Position numbers and translations under genes: made by a program. DNA of 64,000 nucleotides from Candidatus Allofournierella merdigallinarum. Lineage in GTDB: Bacteria > Bacillota > Clostridia > Oscillospirales > Ruminococcaceae. The stretch is from contig DXAC01000016.1 in assembly GCA_019117205.1 (NCBI GenBank), positions 52,534 to 116,533 of the forward strand, in the 5' to 3' direction. The notes beneath the pieces were generated by a model, which did no database searches, had not been told where the DNA came from, and saw only the letters and a list, made by a program, of their open reading frames with translations. Positions 7,708 to 17,701 of the stretch are shown piece after piece. Position 1 is the first letter of the stretch; each line of letters begins with the position of its first letter.

Positions 7708-9364
7708 CACCGTTTGACGCCGTGGACAGGCCGTTTTCGCCGCTTTCCGCCTCCGGGAACGCCTCCGGGTCCAGCCAGTAGAGCGCCTCGCACACCTGGG
7801 CGAAGATCGACCCGCAGCTCACGGCGGGCTCGGGGGTGCCGTCCTGCAGCACCACGATGGTGTAGCGGGGCTCCTCCGCGGGCCAGAAGCCGGCGAACCA
7901 GTAGTTCATCAGCTCCCGGCCCTCCTCGTCGAACGTGCCGGTCTGGGCGGTGCCCGTCTTGCCGGCGGCCGCCCCGTGGAGGGGCTGGGCGTCCTGGCCC
8001 AGGCCCCGGGACACCACCCCGGCCAGCATCTCGGCCAGGGCGGCGGCAGTCTCCGGCGACATTGCCTGCCGGCCGGCGGCGTCGGGGAAAGCCTCTGTGA
8101 TGCTGCCGGCCTCCTCATCCACCAGCCCCTTTACAAAGGCGGGCGCGCGCCAGATGCCCCCTGCCGCGATGGCGTTGAACGCCGCCGCCACCTGCAGCGG
8201 GGTGGCCAGCAGCTCCCCCTGGCCGAAGCTGACGCTGGCCAGCTGGCCCAGGTCCTCCAGCCGACCGGCGTCGGGCAGGTTGCCCGCCGCGCTTTGCAGC
8301 CCGCCGGCAAGATAGGTCGGCTCCCCAAAACCGAACTCCTGTGCCGTCTGCCACACCGCCTCGCCCCCCAGCGCAAGGCCCAGCTCGATAAAAAAACAGT
8401 TGCAGCTTTTTTCCAGCGCGCCCGCGAGGCCCAGCTCCCCGTGGGCGCGGCTCTGGGCGCACCGGTAGATGTGGCCGTTCAGGTCCACGTATCCCTCGCA
8501 GTCCACCGCGTACCAGCCCCAGCCCTTTTCCAGGGTGGCAGCGGCCAGCACCGGCTTGAACACCGAGCCCACGTTGTACTGACACAGCGCCCGGTTGAGC
8601 AGTGAGGTGTCCTGGGCCTGGATGCTCTTCTCCACCGCCCGGGGGTCAAATTCCGGCAGGCTGACGCTTGCCAGCGCCCGGGCGCTGGCCACGTCCAGCA
8701 CCAGAATGCAGCCCTGGGTCATATTCTTTTGGGCGATGCCCTCGCAGGCACGCTGCACCGCCTCATCCAGGGTGAGCATCACGCCGGTGCTCCCGCCGCC
8801 CTGCTCCACCAGCTCCGGCTCGCTGCCCTGCACAAGGCTGCCCTGGGCGGTGGTGACGCACCGCACCAGCTGCCGGGGCGTTTCGGGGGCGAGCACCTCG
8901 TCAAAGGCAAGCTCCAGGCCGCTGACCCCACGGCCGTCCCCGTTCAGGTAGCCGATCAGGTGAGGCGCCACCGGCGCGGGAAAGTACCGCTGCGGCACCG
9001 CGTAGGTGTAAACGCCCTGGTCGGTGAGGTCTGCGTCCACCTGGACCAGAAAGGGCTCGCTGGAGTTGCGGCGGCTGTACAGCAGCGACTGGCCCGCATA
9101 GGACGTGTGATCGAACAGGCGGGCATAGCTGCTCTCCCCCGGCACGCAGAGGGCGTAATACTCCAGCCCATAGCTGGTAAGGCACCTGCCTTTACAGTCG
9201 TACAGGTTCCCGCGGGCGCCCTCCAGCGGTAGGGTGGTCACCGTTTGGGCCAGGGCGGTATCGGCAAAATCCTGGTTTTGGGCCAGCAGAAACAGCCGGC
9301 CCAGCACCAGGGCGAACGCGGCCAGCACTGCCGCGAACAGAGCCGTCAAACGTCTGGTGGTCAA
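7691..9364 (-). CDS. Class B penicillin-binding protein (FtsI/SpoVD-like transpeptidase)
   Basis: A 557-aa D,D-transpeptidase that cross-links peptidoglycan outside the membrane. One N-terminal membrane anchor (LTALFAAVLAAFALVLGRLFLL) is followed by a short dimerisation domain with ARGNLYDCKG (the class B RGxIxDRxG motif). The transpeptidase domain has SVFK (SxxK, about residue 277), SCN (SxN) and KTGT motifs, so the active site is intact. I prefer the TTG start at 9364, which follows a GAAAGGGGG ribosome binding site; a longer TTG reading from 9442 would start inside the terminator of the preceding gene. The assignment to division, elongation or sporulation is open: no PASTA domain is seen, and the neighbours are not a dcw cluster. 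Confidence 0.88.
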   Translation of the reverse strand: MTTRRLTALFAAVLAAFALVLGRLFLLAQNQDFADTALAQTVTTLPLEGARGNLYDCKGRCLTSYGLEYYALCVPGESSYARLFDHTSYAGQSLLYSRRNSSEPFLVQVDADLTDQGVYTYAVPQRYFPAPVAPHLIGYLNGDGRGVSGLELAFDEVLAPETPRQLVRCVTTAQGSLVQGSEPELVEQGGGSTGVMLTLDEAVQRACEGIAQKNMTQGCILVLDVASARALASVSLPEFDPRAVEKSIQAQDTSLLNRALCQYNVGSVFKPVLAAATLEKGWGWYAVDCEGYVDLNGHIYRCAQSRAHGELGLAGALEKSCNCFFIELGLALGGEAVWQTAQEFGFGEPTYLAGGLQSAAGNLPDAGRLEDLGQLASVSFGQGELLATPLQVAAAFNAIAAGGIWRAPAFVKGLVDEEAGSITEAFPDAAGRQAMSPETAAALAEMLAGVVSRGLGQDAQPLHGAAAGKTGTAQTGTFDEEGRELMNYWFAGFWPAEEPRYTIVVLQDGTPEPAVSCGSIFAQVCEALYWLDPEAFPEAESGENGLSTASNGVDNGA

Positions 9365-9435
9365 TGGGCTTTGCCCCCTTTCCCCCGGAGTATGGGCAAC
9401 GGGCCGTCGGCCCAAACAGGCGGGCCGCGCCGGGG

Positions 9436-9478
9436 ACGGCAAAAAGAAAACCGCCCCGTGGCCTTTGCCACAGGGCGG
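9436..9478 (-). terminator. Terminator of the fructokinase operon
   Basis: A 12-bp stem CCGCCCTGTGGC / GCCACGGGGCGG with an AAAG loop is followed on the minus strand by TTTTCTTTTT. It ends the lyxose isomerase-fructokinase transcript just before the penicillin-binding protein gene. Confidence 0.85.
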
Positions 9479-9494
9479 CGGGTGGAAATGCCTT

Positions 9495-10448
9495 TTATTG
9501 CAGCCGGGCCAGTACCTCGTCGTAGTCCGGCACGCTGGAGATGCCGCCGGGGCGGGTGGCGGAAAGGCCCGCGCTGGCGCTGGCGAAGCGGGCCACCTCC
9601 TCCAGCTCGCGCCGGGAGAGCGATTCGGGAGGCTTGTTCAAAGCCAGCAGCTTCCACATGGCGCTGCCGCCGAAGATGTCCCCCGCGCCGGTGGTGTCCA
9701 CCACCCGGACGCCCTCCAGCGCGGGCACGCTGCCCCCGGCGTTGGGGTTTCTGTACAGGCATCCGTTGGCGCCGCAGGTGACAAACACCAGCTTTGCCCC
9801 GTGCTCTTTCAGGATGCGCTCCGCGCCGGCCTCCGGCTTCAGCCCGAACAGGAACGCCACCTCCTCGTCGCTGATCTTCACCACATCCGCCTGATCGAGG
9901 CCCCAGAGCAGCTGCTCGCGGGCTTCCTCAAGGCTGGGCCAGAGGGGCTTGCGCAGATTGGGGTCGTAGCTGATGAGCTTGCCCTTTTCCTTTGCGTAGG
10001 CCACCGCCCGGCGGGTAGCGGTGCGGGCGGGCTCGCCGGTGAGGGAAAGAGCCCCGAAATGAAGGACTTTTGCCTCGTCGATAAGGCCCAGGTCCAGCTC
10101 TTCAAAGGACAGGCAGACGTCCGCGCCAGGCTTGCGGGCAAAGGAGAACTCCCGGTTGCCCGTTTCATCCAGCGTGACAAAGGCAAGGGTGGTGAACACG
10201 TCCCCGGACACCACCACGCCCCGTGTCTCCACGCCGGCCTTTTTCAGGGTGCCGACGAGCAGCCGGCCAAAGGCGTCCTGCCCCACCTTGCCCAGCATCG
10301 CGGTGCCCGCGCCAAAGCGGGCCAGCGCCGCCAGATAGTTCGCCGGCGCGCCGCCGGGATGGGCCGCCAGGGTGGGATAGCCGTCGCCGTCCGCCCCGAT
10401 GCAGGTAAGATCAATGAGAAGTTCTCCCAAAGCCACCACGTCGATCAT
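9495..10448 (-). CDS. PfkB-family carbohydrate kinase (fructokinase-like)
   Basis: A 317-aa ribokinase-family sugar kinase. The N-terminal signature PGGAPANYLAALARFG and the C-terminal ATP/anion-hole signature DTTGAGDIFGGS, with the catalytic Asp in GAGD, are both intact. The overall pattern (MIDVVALGELLIDLT, GGVxEx-type lid) fits fructokinases, which convert fructose to fructose-6-phosphate. It follows a D-lyxose/D-mannose isomerase by 10 bp, and that enzyme can produce fructose from mannose, so a short mannose-to-fructose-6-phosphate route is the natural reading. No PTS or ABC sugar transporter is adjacent. Substrate specificity cannot be read from the sequence alone; ribose, tagatose or xylulose are alternatives. 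Confidence 0.82.
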   Translation of the reverse strand: MIDVVALGELLIDLTCIGADGDGYPTLAAHPGGAPANYLAALARFGAGTAMLGKVGQDAFGRLLVGTLKKAGVETRGVVVSGDVFTTLAFVTLDETGNREFSFARKPGADVCLSFEELDLGLIDEAKVLHFGALSLTGEPARTATRRAVAYAKEKGKLISYDPNLRKPLWPSLEEAREQLLWGLDQADVVKISDEEVAFLFGLKPEAGAERILKEHGAKLVFVTCGANGCLYRNPNAGGSVPALEGVRVVDTTGAGDIFGGSAMWKLLALNKPPESLSRRELEEVARFASASAGLSATRPGGISSVPDYDEVLARLQ

Positions 10449-10458
10449 TGTATATCCC

Positions 10459-11145
10459 TCACTTTGCGGCCGGGTACTCGTTGCACAAAAGCCGGTAGGG
10501 CGGCTCGTCCTCCTCGATGGCGGGAAAACGACCCACCGGCGGCTCGAACCGGTTGTCGGTGTTGTCGTCGTTGCACTGGCTCACCTCGCCCAGCAGCACC
10601 GGGCCGGTGCCAGGCTCCACGGTGAAATCATGATAAAGGTACTGCTGGATGTGGATGCTCTCCCCTGGCGTCAGGCGTATCCGGGTGCCGGCGGGCACAG
10701 TGCAGGTGCGCCCGTCGGTGTGGACGGTGACCGGCGACTGGCGGTCGATGGACTCGTCCGGCAGGCTGTTGTACACCCGGATAAGAACATTTCCCCCGCC
10801 CCGGTTGATGATGTCCTCGGTCTTGTACCAGTGGAAGTGATTGGGGGCATACTGGCCCTCTTTCAGATAAAGCAGCTTTTCCGCGTAGACCTTGGGGTAT
10901 TTGTCCGCCATGGACCGGTTGCCGTTGCGCAGGGTGATGAGGGAGAACCCCACCTCGTCAAATTTGCCCAGGCCGTAGTCGGTGATGTCCCAGCCCAGCA
11001 TACAGTCCCGCACCTCGTCGTACCCGTGGCCCAGTGTCTGCCACAGGGCCGGGGCAAAGTGGCAGAAAGGCGGCAGGTAGCAGCAGTATTTTTCACACAT
11101 GGCCTCCATCTCCCGGAGGGCTTTGTTGATCTCGGAGCGTTTCAT
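10459..11145 (-). CDS. D-lyxose ketol-isomerase (lyxose/mannose isomerase)
   Basis: A 228-aa cupin-type sugar isomerase. It interconverts D-lyxose with D-xylulose and D-mannose with D-fructose. The metal site is visible in NHFHWYKTEDIINRGGGN (two His and a Glu) with a later His in LYHDFTVEPG; the N-terminal KRSEINKAL and the EVSQCNDDNTDN segment are typical of the family. It overlaps the preceding small ORF by 4 bp (ATGA) and is followed 10 bp later by the fructokinase-like gene, so the three are one operon. A sigma-A promoter and a possible LacI-type operator lie upstream of the small ORF. Length is normal for the family. Confidence 0.88.
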   Translation of the reverse strand: MKRSEINKALREMEAMCEKYCCYLPPFCHFAPALWQTLGHGYDEVRDCMLGWDITDYGLGKFDEVGFSLITLRNGNRSMADKYPKVYAEKLLYLKEGQYAPNHFHWYKTEDIINRGGGNVLIRVYNSLPDESIDRQSPVTVHTDGRTCTVPAGTRIRLTPGESIHIQQYLYHDFTVEPGTGPVLLGEVSQCNDDNTDNRFEPPVGRFPAIEEDEPPYRLLCNEYPAAK

Positions 11146-11309
11146 CCGTGCATTTCTCCTTCCTTGCCGCCGCGCAGGGCGGAGCAGCGGGCGTTCGTGG
11201 CGGCGCGGACCCTCCGTTTCCTGCGGCGTTCATACTGCTTTTCCACCCAGCGGTCGACGAACAGCACCTCGATGATGCCGGCAAGAAAATCCCCCAAAAA
11301 ATCCAGCAT
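11142..11309 (-). CDS. Small membrane-associated protein, unknown function
   Basis: A 55-residue ORF starting MLDFLGDFLAGIIEVLFVDRW, followed by a very basic stretch (EKQYERRRKRRVR) and a polar tail. The first 20 residues can form an amphipathic or membrane-spanning helix and the arginine-rich segment would sit at the cytoplasmic face. AGG lies 10 nt before the ATG, and the stop overlaps the isomerase ATG by 4 bp, which argues that it is really translated. I do not recognise a family. It could be a real micropeptide tied to the sugar module, or a leader whose translation couples to the isomerase. Confidence 0.5.
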   Translation of the reverse strand: MLDFLGDFLAGIIEVLFVDRWVEKQYERRRKRRVRAATNARCSALRGGKEGEMHG

Positions 11310-11327
11310 ATTGCGCACACCTTTCGG

Positions 11328-11369
11328 AAACGTTTTTATCATTATAGCACAGTCCCGCGGGGTGTGGAA
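11328..11369 (-). promoter_or_regulatory. Promoter and LacI-like half operator of the lyxose isomerase operon
   Basis: On the minus strand TTCCAC, 17 bp, then TATAAT (11346-11341). Just past the -10, over the expected start, is the 8-bp palindrome AAACGTTT (11328-11335) inside GATAAAAACGTTTCC. The core resembles operators of the LacI/CcpA family, which would repress by blocking initiation. No LacI-family gene lies in the window, so the regulator is unassigned. Confidence 0.55.
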
Positions 11370-11401
11370 TATCCGCGCTTTTCAAATCTCGCCCCACACG
11401 C

Positions 11402-11439
11402 AAAAAGCAGGGGCCCCGCCAAACGGCGGGGCCCCTGCT
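11402..11439 (-). terminator. Terminator of groES-groEL
   Basis: A long stem AGCAGGGGCCCCGCC / GGCGGGGCCCCTGCT with a three-base loop, followed on the minus strand by five T. Confidence 0.9.
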
Positions 11440-11467
11440 CTGCTTGTTTTGGGGAAACGGTGTTTGC

Positions 11468-13105
<1,638 letters not shown>

Positions 13106-13135
13106 CTATCTCCTTTTCAGCGTAATGACTCGGTG

Positions 13136-13438
<303 letters not shown>

Positions 13439-13466
13439 TCAAAATTTATCGAAGCTATTATGTGTA

Positions 13467-13493
13467 TTAGCACTCTTTAGCTCCGAGTGCTAA
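13467..13493. promoter_or_regulatory. CIRCE element (HrcA operator)
   Basis: A perfect TTAGCACTC-N9-GAGTGCTAA inverted repeat between the promoter and groES. CIRCE is the binding site of the heat-shock repressor HrcA. hrcA itself is not in this window. Confidence 0.97.
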
Positions 13494-13498
13494 TACAT

Positions 13499-13527
13499 AT
13501 TGTACTCAGTTCCCTGTGAAAAATCAA
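13499..13527 (-). promoter_or_regulatory. groESL promoter
   Basis: Minus-strand TTGATT (13527-13522), 17-bp spacer, TACAAT (13504-13499). The CIRCE begins 5 bp past the -10, so HrcA would cover the start site. Confidence 0.85.
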
Positions 13528-13579
13528 GAGGGAAAATAAAAAAAATTTGTGAACGGGGAAACTCCCCCTTTTTCGCGCC

Positions 13580-13609
13580 AAAAAGCCGGGGGACGAACTG
13601 TCCCCCGGC
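13580..13609 (-). terminator. Terminator of the lipid kinase gene
   Basis: Stem GCCGGGGGAC / GTCCCCCGGC with a short loop, followed on the minus strand by TTTTT. Confidence 0.85.
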
Positions 13610-13620
13610 GGGCGTATTCT

Positions 13621-14547
13621 TCACAGCATCCCGGCGGGCACAAGCACCCGGGCGGCGGCGGGGCTCACCCGGGCGTTCAGGCTCATGCGCTCTTCGCACT
13701 CGCCGTCCCGGGTGACCACCAGGGGGCGGCCGTCCAGCACCTGCACCGACACCTCCCTGACCCGGCGGAAGAGCAGGATGTTCCGGAAAGGCTCCGTGAC
13801 CGCGCCGTTTTTGATGTGCTCTCCCTTTTTGTAGCCGCCGATGACCCGGGCGGCGGTGAGCCGGCCGATCTTTTTGATGAGCATCAGATCCAGCAGGCCG
13901 TCCCGCATATCCGCCTCGGGGGCGGCCAGATAGCCGCCGCCGTAGGCACATCCGTTGCAGATGGCCAGCATCAAAAACTCCCCGGTGATCTCCTCGCCGT
14001 CCGCCACGACGCGCAGCCGGTGGCCCAGCGGCCCGCACACCGCCTGGAGGATGGACAGGTTGTAGGCCATGGACCCGCCGCAGAAAGGCAGCCGCCGGAA
14101 TTTGGGGATGCCGTAGGCCACCTGGGCGTCCAGCCCGGCGGAACAGATGGTGCAGGCCATGCCCCGGTCGGTGTCGATGAGGTCGATGGTCCTCTCCTCC
14201 CCCCGCATCAGGCGGGCAAGATCAAGGAAGTCCTCCCTTTTGCCAAAGTTGCGCACAAAGTCGTTGCCGCTGCCGCAGGGCACACAGCCCACCGCCGCAT
14301 TGGAAAAGCCCCTGGCGCCCTGAAGCACCTCGTTGAGGGTGCCGTCGCCCCCGCAGGCGTACAGCCGCACCGGCTCGCCGGCCCGGGCCCGCTGGCGGGC
14401 CAACTCCTCCCCGTGGCCCGGGCGCTCGGTGAGCAGGATCTCATACTCCACCCCCAGCGTCTTTGCCGCCGTGATGATCGCGGGCACCAGCGTGCCGCTG
14501 GCGTCCGCCTTGCCGGAAACAGGGTTGACGATGAAGACATGCCGCAT
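13621..14547 (-). CDS. Diacylglycerol/lipid kinase family protein (YegS/BmrU type)
   Basis: A 308-aa DAGK-catalytic-domain protein that phosphorylates a membrane lipid such as diacylglycerol. The N-terminal HVFIVNPVSGKAD and the nucleotide motif YACGGDGTLNEVLQG (GGDGT) are intact, as is VGCVPCGSGNDFVR. The C-terminal half carries the conserved sandwich domain with the GAVTEPFRNILLFR stretch. I chose the ATG at 14547 (MRHVFIVNP) because GGGGAG lies 9 nt before it; an upstream extension of 38 codons has no such site and runs through the promoter. It is monocistronic between its own promoter and terminator. Confidence 0.88.
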   Translation of the reverse strand: MRHVFIVNPVSGKADASGTLVPAIITAAKTLGVEYEILLTERPGHGEELARQRARAGEPVRLYACGGDGTLNEVLQGARGFSNAAVGCVPCGSGNDFVRNFGKREDFLDLARLMRGEERTIDLIDTDRGMACTICSAGLDAQVAYGIPKFRRLPFCGGSMAYNLSILQAVCGPLGHRLRVVADGEEITGEFLMLAICNGCAYGGGYLAAPEADMRDGLLDLMLIKKIGRLTAARVIGGYKKGEHIKNGAVTEPFRNILLFRRVREVSVQVLDGRPLVVTRDGECEERMSLNARVSPAAARVLVPAGML

Positions 14548-14589
14548 AGATAAGCGCTCCCCGGTCGTTATTTGACGGTGCCATCTTTT

Positions 14590-14618
14590 ATTGTACCGGA
14601 TTTCATCCGCCTGCGCAA
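14590..14618 (-). promoter_or_regulatory. Promoter of the lipid kinase gene
   Basis: Minus-strand TTGCGC (14618-14613), 17-bp spacer, TACAAT (14595-14590). Confidence 0.7.
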
Positions 14619-14661
14619 GCGCGGGATCCATTGGGCCGGCAAAAAGGCGAGGCGCAGGCAC

Positions 14662-16038
14662 TTACGAGAACGGCAGGACAAGTTCTGCCCGGGCGCCGTC
14701 CCGGGTGTTGGAAAGGCGCAGGTTCCCGCCGTGGCGGCGAGCCGTCCGGGCCGCAAAATACAGCCCCAGCCCCACATGCCCGTCCTGGGGGCGGCTGCCG
14801 TCGCTGGTGTAAAAAGCCTGCTCTCCCCGCGCGAGCGCCTCGGCGGAAAAGCCCGGCCCTGTGTCCTCCACGGCGATGATCAGACAGGACCGCTCTGCGC
14901 AAACGGTCAGGGATACCTCCCCCATTTCCGGCGTGTAGCGAACTGCGTTGTCCAAAAGATTCCCCACCGCCCGGTCAAGAGCGACGCGCTCAACAGCGAT
15001 CGCCCCCGCAGGCACATCCCCGCACCGAAAGGCGATCTGCTTTGCAGCGCAGAGGCCGCGCCCCGCGCTTTGCCATCCCTCCGCCAGCTGCCGTATCTCC
15101 ACCGTCTCCTTTGCCGCTTCGCCACCCGTTTCGGGCCCGGTCATCGCCCGCAACTGCGCCACGTAGTCTTCCAGCCGCTGCGAACCCCGGAGGATGGCCT
15201 CGGCGTTCTCCCGCTGGGCGGCGGTGAGCGCGTCCTCCGCCAGCAGTTCAGCATTTCCGCTGATCACACTCAGGGGCGTTTTCAGGTCATGGGTGAGGGC
15301 GGCCAGCTCCAGGCTGCGCTGCTGTTCCATGGCCCACTGCTCTTTCAGCGATCCGGCAAGGCTGGCACGCAGGGTTTCCATCGCCTGCAATGTCTCCTCA
15401 AACTCCCGCACCCGGGCATGGCCGGCAAAGGGCAGGTCCAGCCGCCGGTCGGTGATGGTGCGGGCCGCACCGGTGAGCAGCGCGGCATCCCGCCGAAGAA
15501 GACCCGCGAAATGGCGGGTGGCCGCTGCCCCCGCGACAAGCCAGGCCGCCACAAGAAGCAGGGAGGCGCAGGTCTGGAACTCCGGCATATGCCGCTGGAG
15601 GCCTGCCGTGCCGTAGGGCATGGAGTAGTCATATTGAAGAACGCAGTCGGTCCCGTCGGGCAGGTACGTCACCTTGTGATACTGGGCATAAAAAATGCCT
15701 TTGGGCGAAAGGTCGCCTGTCAGGGCCTGCCGGGCGTATTCCAGGCGGCGCTCGCTCATCGGGCCGGAGCGCAGCGGTTCCCCGTCTTCGTCAAAGACGA
15801 CCCAGCGGTAATAGTACGGAAGCTGCTCCGGGGCAAGAGAACCGTTTTCCAGCGCAGGCACGACCACTTCCAGGCCGTTTGCCGCAGTGGAGGCGGGGTA
15901 AACAAAGCCGCACCGCATCAGCCAGGTAAGCGCTCCCCACCACAGGACTGCCAGCAGCACCACGGCGGCTCCGGCGGTGAGGAGATACCGCCAGAACAGG
16001 GCCACAAGGCCGGGGCGGCGCTTCATTCGCTTTTCCAT
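14662..16038 (-). CDS. Sensor histidine kinase (TraX-linked two-component system)
   Basis: A 458-aa membrane histidine kinase. Two membrane segments (about residues 13-38 and 170-192) flank an extracytoplasmic sensor domain of about 130 residues. A short linker leads to the phosphoacceptor box LAALTHDLKTPLSVISGNAELL, then the N box (AVGNLLDNAVRYT), and the G boxes VEDTGPGFS and HVGLGLYFAART. The kinase appears functional. The H-box context resembles the SpaK/lantibiotic-type kinases that respond to peptides or cell-envelope stress, but the ligand is unknown. It overlaps the response regulator gene by 16 bp and ends the traX-regulator-kinase operon. Confidence 0.85.
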   Translation of the reverse strand: MEKRMKRRPGLVALFWRYLLTAGAAVVLLAVLWWGALTWLMRCGFVYPASTAANGLEVVVPALENGSLAPEQLPYYYRWVVFDEDGEPLRSGPMSERRLEYARQALTGDLSPKGIFYAQYHKVTYLPDGTDCVLQYDYSMPYGTAGLQRHMPEFQTCASLLLVAAWLVAGAAATRHFAGLLRRDAALLTGAARTITDRRLDLPFAGHARVREFEETLQAMETLRASLAGSLKEQWAMEQQRSLELAALTHDLKTPLSVISGNAELLAEDALTAAQRENAEAILRGSQRLEDYVAQLRAMTGPETGGEAAKETVEIRQLAEGWQSAGRGLCAAKQIAFRCGDVPAGAIAVERVALDRAVGNLLDNAVRYTPEMGEVSLTVCAERSCLIIAVEDTGPGFSAEALARGEQAFYTSDGSRPQDGHVGLGLYFAARTARRHGGNLRLSNTRDGARAELVLPFS

Positions 16039-16688
16039 TTATATCCCACTCCCCACACGGTCTCGATCGGGTCCTCCCCCGCCGCACGCAGCTTGGCCCG
16101 GATGTTTTTGATGTGCTCGGTCACAGCGCTGGCATCCGCGGTGCCATCGAACCCGAAAGCGGCCTCATAGAGCTGCTCTTTGGAGAAAGTCTGGCCCGGA
16201 TGCATGGCCAAGTGTTCACAGATGGCATACTCGCTTTTTGTGAGCCGCAAAGGCTGGCTCTGCCACAGCACCGCCTGCTGGCGCAGGTCAAAGTCCAGCC
16301 CGCCCCGGCGAAGCAGCCGGCGCGGCGCGCGCTGCTGCCGGCGCAGATGGGCCGCCACCCGCGCCCGCAGTTCCGCGATGCGGAAAGGCTTTGTCAGATA
16401 GTCATCCCCGCCCACGCCCAGACCGGTGAGCACATCTGTCTCCCCGGTCCTGGCAGTGAGAAACAGGATGGGGCAGTCCGCCAGGTCGCGGATGCGGCGG
16501 CAGAGGGCAAAACCGTCCTCGCCGGGCATCATCACATCCAGCAGGATGCAGTCCGCCCAGCGGCAGGCCGCCTCGTCCACCCGCCGTCCGTCCCGGCAGG
16601 CCGAGACCTGATGGCCGTCCCGCTCCAGAGCGGTCTTGAGCAGGGCGCACAGGTCCCCGTCGTCGTCCACCACCAGGATGTGTGCCAT
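16023..16688 (-). CDS. OmpR/PhoB-family response regulator
   Basis: A 221-aa regulator. The receiver domain has the acidic pocket (VVDDDGD), the phospho-Asp in ILLDVMMPG, and the Lys in DDYLTKPF. The C-terminal winged helix includes LTKSEYAICEHLAMHPG and the final VWGVGYKW. The start at 16688 (MAHILVVDD) has AGGTG 6 nt upstream; a GTG three codons earlier overlaps that ribosome binding site and is less likely. It lies between traX and the kinase gene, with which it overlaps. Confidence 0.88.
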   Translation of the reverse strand: MAHILVVDDDGDLCALLKTALERDGHQVSACRDGRRVDEAACRWADCILLDVMMPGEDGFALCRRIRDLADCPILFLTARTGETDVLTGLGVGGDDYLTKPFRIAELRARVAAHLRRQQRAPRRLLRRGGLDFDLRQQAVLWQSQPLRLTKSEYAICEHLAMHPGQTFSKEQLYEAAFGFDGTADASAVTEHIKNIRAKLRAAGEDPIETVWGVGYKWKSE

Positions 16689-16698
16689 TGTTGTCACC

Positions 16699-17553
16699 TC
16701 AGTTCAAAAACAGATACAGCCCCCAGGACAGGGCATAGAGAATATAAACATGAGCGGGATAGAAGACATAGAAAAGCGCCTTGTGCCCCCTGCCCCGCCG
16801 GCCATTATACCACAGCATCAAGGGCGCCGCCAGAACACCGTAGACCTCGTAGTAAATGGTGAAGAGCTGGGTCCACACAAAGCCCGGCATATTGGAGACC
16901 ATAAGGACCATGTAGACCACACCGTACAAGAGGTAATAAACTGTAAAGGCAGTCGCCTGCACACCCCTGCGCTTGCGGAAAAGATAGAGCACCAGCCCCA
17001 TCACCAGCACCGGCCAGCTGCTGTCGCCCGTCATGCCCCAGAGAGGCAGCACGGAATAGCAGACAAAGCCCGGCAGGCCGGAAAGCACCGGGAATACCGC
17101 CACCAGTAAGGTGGCCGCAAAGGGCCAGGCGAGGGGCAGCACCACCGCCGCAAGGCCGGGCAGAAGCCGCTTTTGCCCCAGCCAGTCGATGCCCTGCCAG
17201 ACCACCATCAAAACCACAAAGGTGGTCATCATGCCGTTGGCCGGAAAAAAGCCGTCGGGACGGACCGGCAGTCCGCCGTAGGCCATGAGATAATACAGCA
17301 GCGACATCCCCGTGGAGATGGCATAGACTTTCAAAAAATATTTCTTGCGGTTGTGGGTGTGGGTGAACCCCTCCACAAGACAGAACATGAACAGCGGCGC
17401 GCTGATCCGTCCCGCCATACTGAACCACTCGGGAATGACGCCGGTGAAGCCAAAAAAGTAATGGATATGGTCCAGTACCATCGTTACAAGGGCGATCCAT
17501 TTCAGCCCCGTTTCGGTGATGCCTCGTTTCCAGACAGCTCGTATCGTTTCCAT
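16699..17553 (-). CDS. TraX-family membrane acyltransferase-like protein
   Basis: A 284-aa multi-span membrane protein of the TraX family. In the F plasmid TraX acetylates pilin; in Firmicutes chromosomal copies its substrate is not known. The family start is clear: TGLKWIALVTMVLDHIHYFF, then MAGRISAPLFMFCLVEGF, followed by about eight hydrophobic segments. It ends 10 bp before the response regulator gene, so the three genes probably form one operon and the membrane enzyme may be a target or partner of the sensor kinase. The ATG has an AGAGGAG ribosome binding site. An ATGGT-N4-ACCAT repeat lies upstream. Confidence 0.82.
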   Translation of the reverse strand: METIRAVWKRGITETGLKWIALVTMVLDHIHYFFGFTGVIPEWFSMAGRISAPLFMFCLVEGFTHTHNRKKYFLKVYAISTGMSLLYYLMAYGGLPVRPDGFFPANGMMTTFVVLMVVWQGIDWLGQKRLLPGLAAVVLPLAWPFAATLLVAVFPVLSGLPGFVCYSVLPLWGMTGDSSWPVLVMGLVLYLFRKRRGVQATAFTVYYLLYGVVYMVLMVSNMPGFVWTQLFTIYYEVYGVLAAPLMLWYNGRRGRGHKALFYVFYPAHVYILYALSWGLYLFLN

Positions 17554-17585
17554 AGCAAAACGCTCCTCTCAAGGTTTCTTTTTCC

Positions 17586-17599
17586 ATGGTAACGACCAT
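17586..17599. promoter_or_regulatory. Inverted repeat upstream of traX
   Basis: ATGGT-AACG-ACCAT lies about 35 bp before the traX ATG and just after a possible -10 (TATACT on the minus strand). It is placed as an operator would be, possibly for the operon's own regulator. The arms are only 5 bp, so chance is not excluded. Confidence 0.35.
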
Positions 17600-17640
17600 T
17601 TCTAAGGAAAGTATAAGGGCGCGGGCTTTTTTCCAAAGGG

Positions 17641-17670
17641 AAAGCCCCCCGGGCGGACCCGGAGGGCTTT
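17641..17670 (-). terminator. Terminator-like hairpin after rubrerythrin
   Basis: AAAGCCCTCCGGG / CCCGGGGGGCTTT on the minus strand: a strong stem with one mismatch, but only a weak T-rich tail follows (CCCTTTGG). Confidence 0.55.
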
Positions 17671-17701
17671 ATGCTTGCTGTATGGGGATGTTTTGAGCGG
17701 C

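Noticed and set aside
5203..8100. A plus-strand open frame of 965 codons over alaS
   Set aside because: It is the antisense shadow of alaS in a GC-rich genome, is low-complexity (His, Gly, Ala, Leu), and has no ribosome binding site or family similarity. The same applies to other long plus- or minus-strand antisense frames over comEC, deoB, pyk and the two-component genes.
9365..9442. Longer N-terminus for the penicillin-binding protein
   Set aside because: The extra 26 codons start with a TTG lying in the T run of the preceding terminator and read as non-coding sequence before the membrane anchor.
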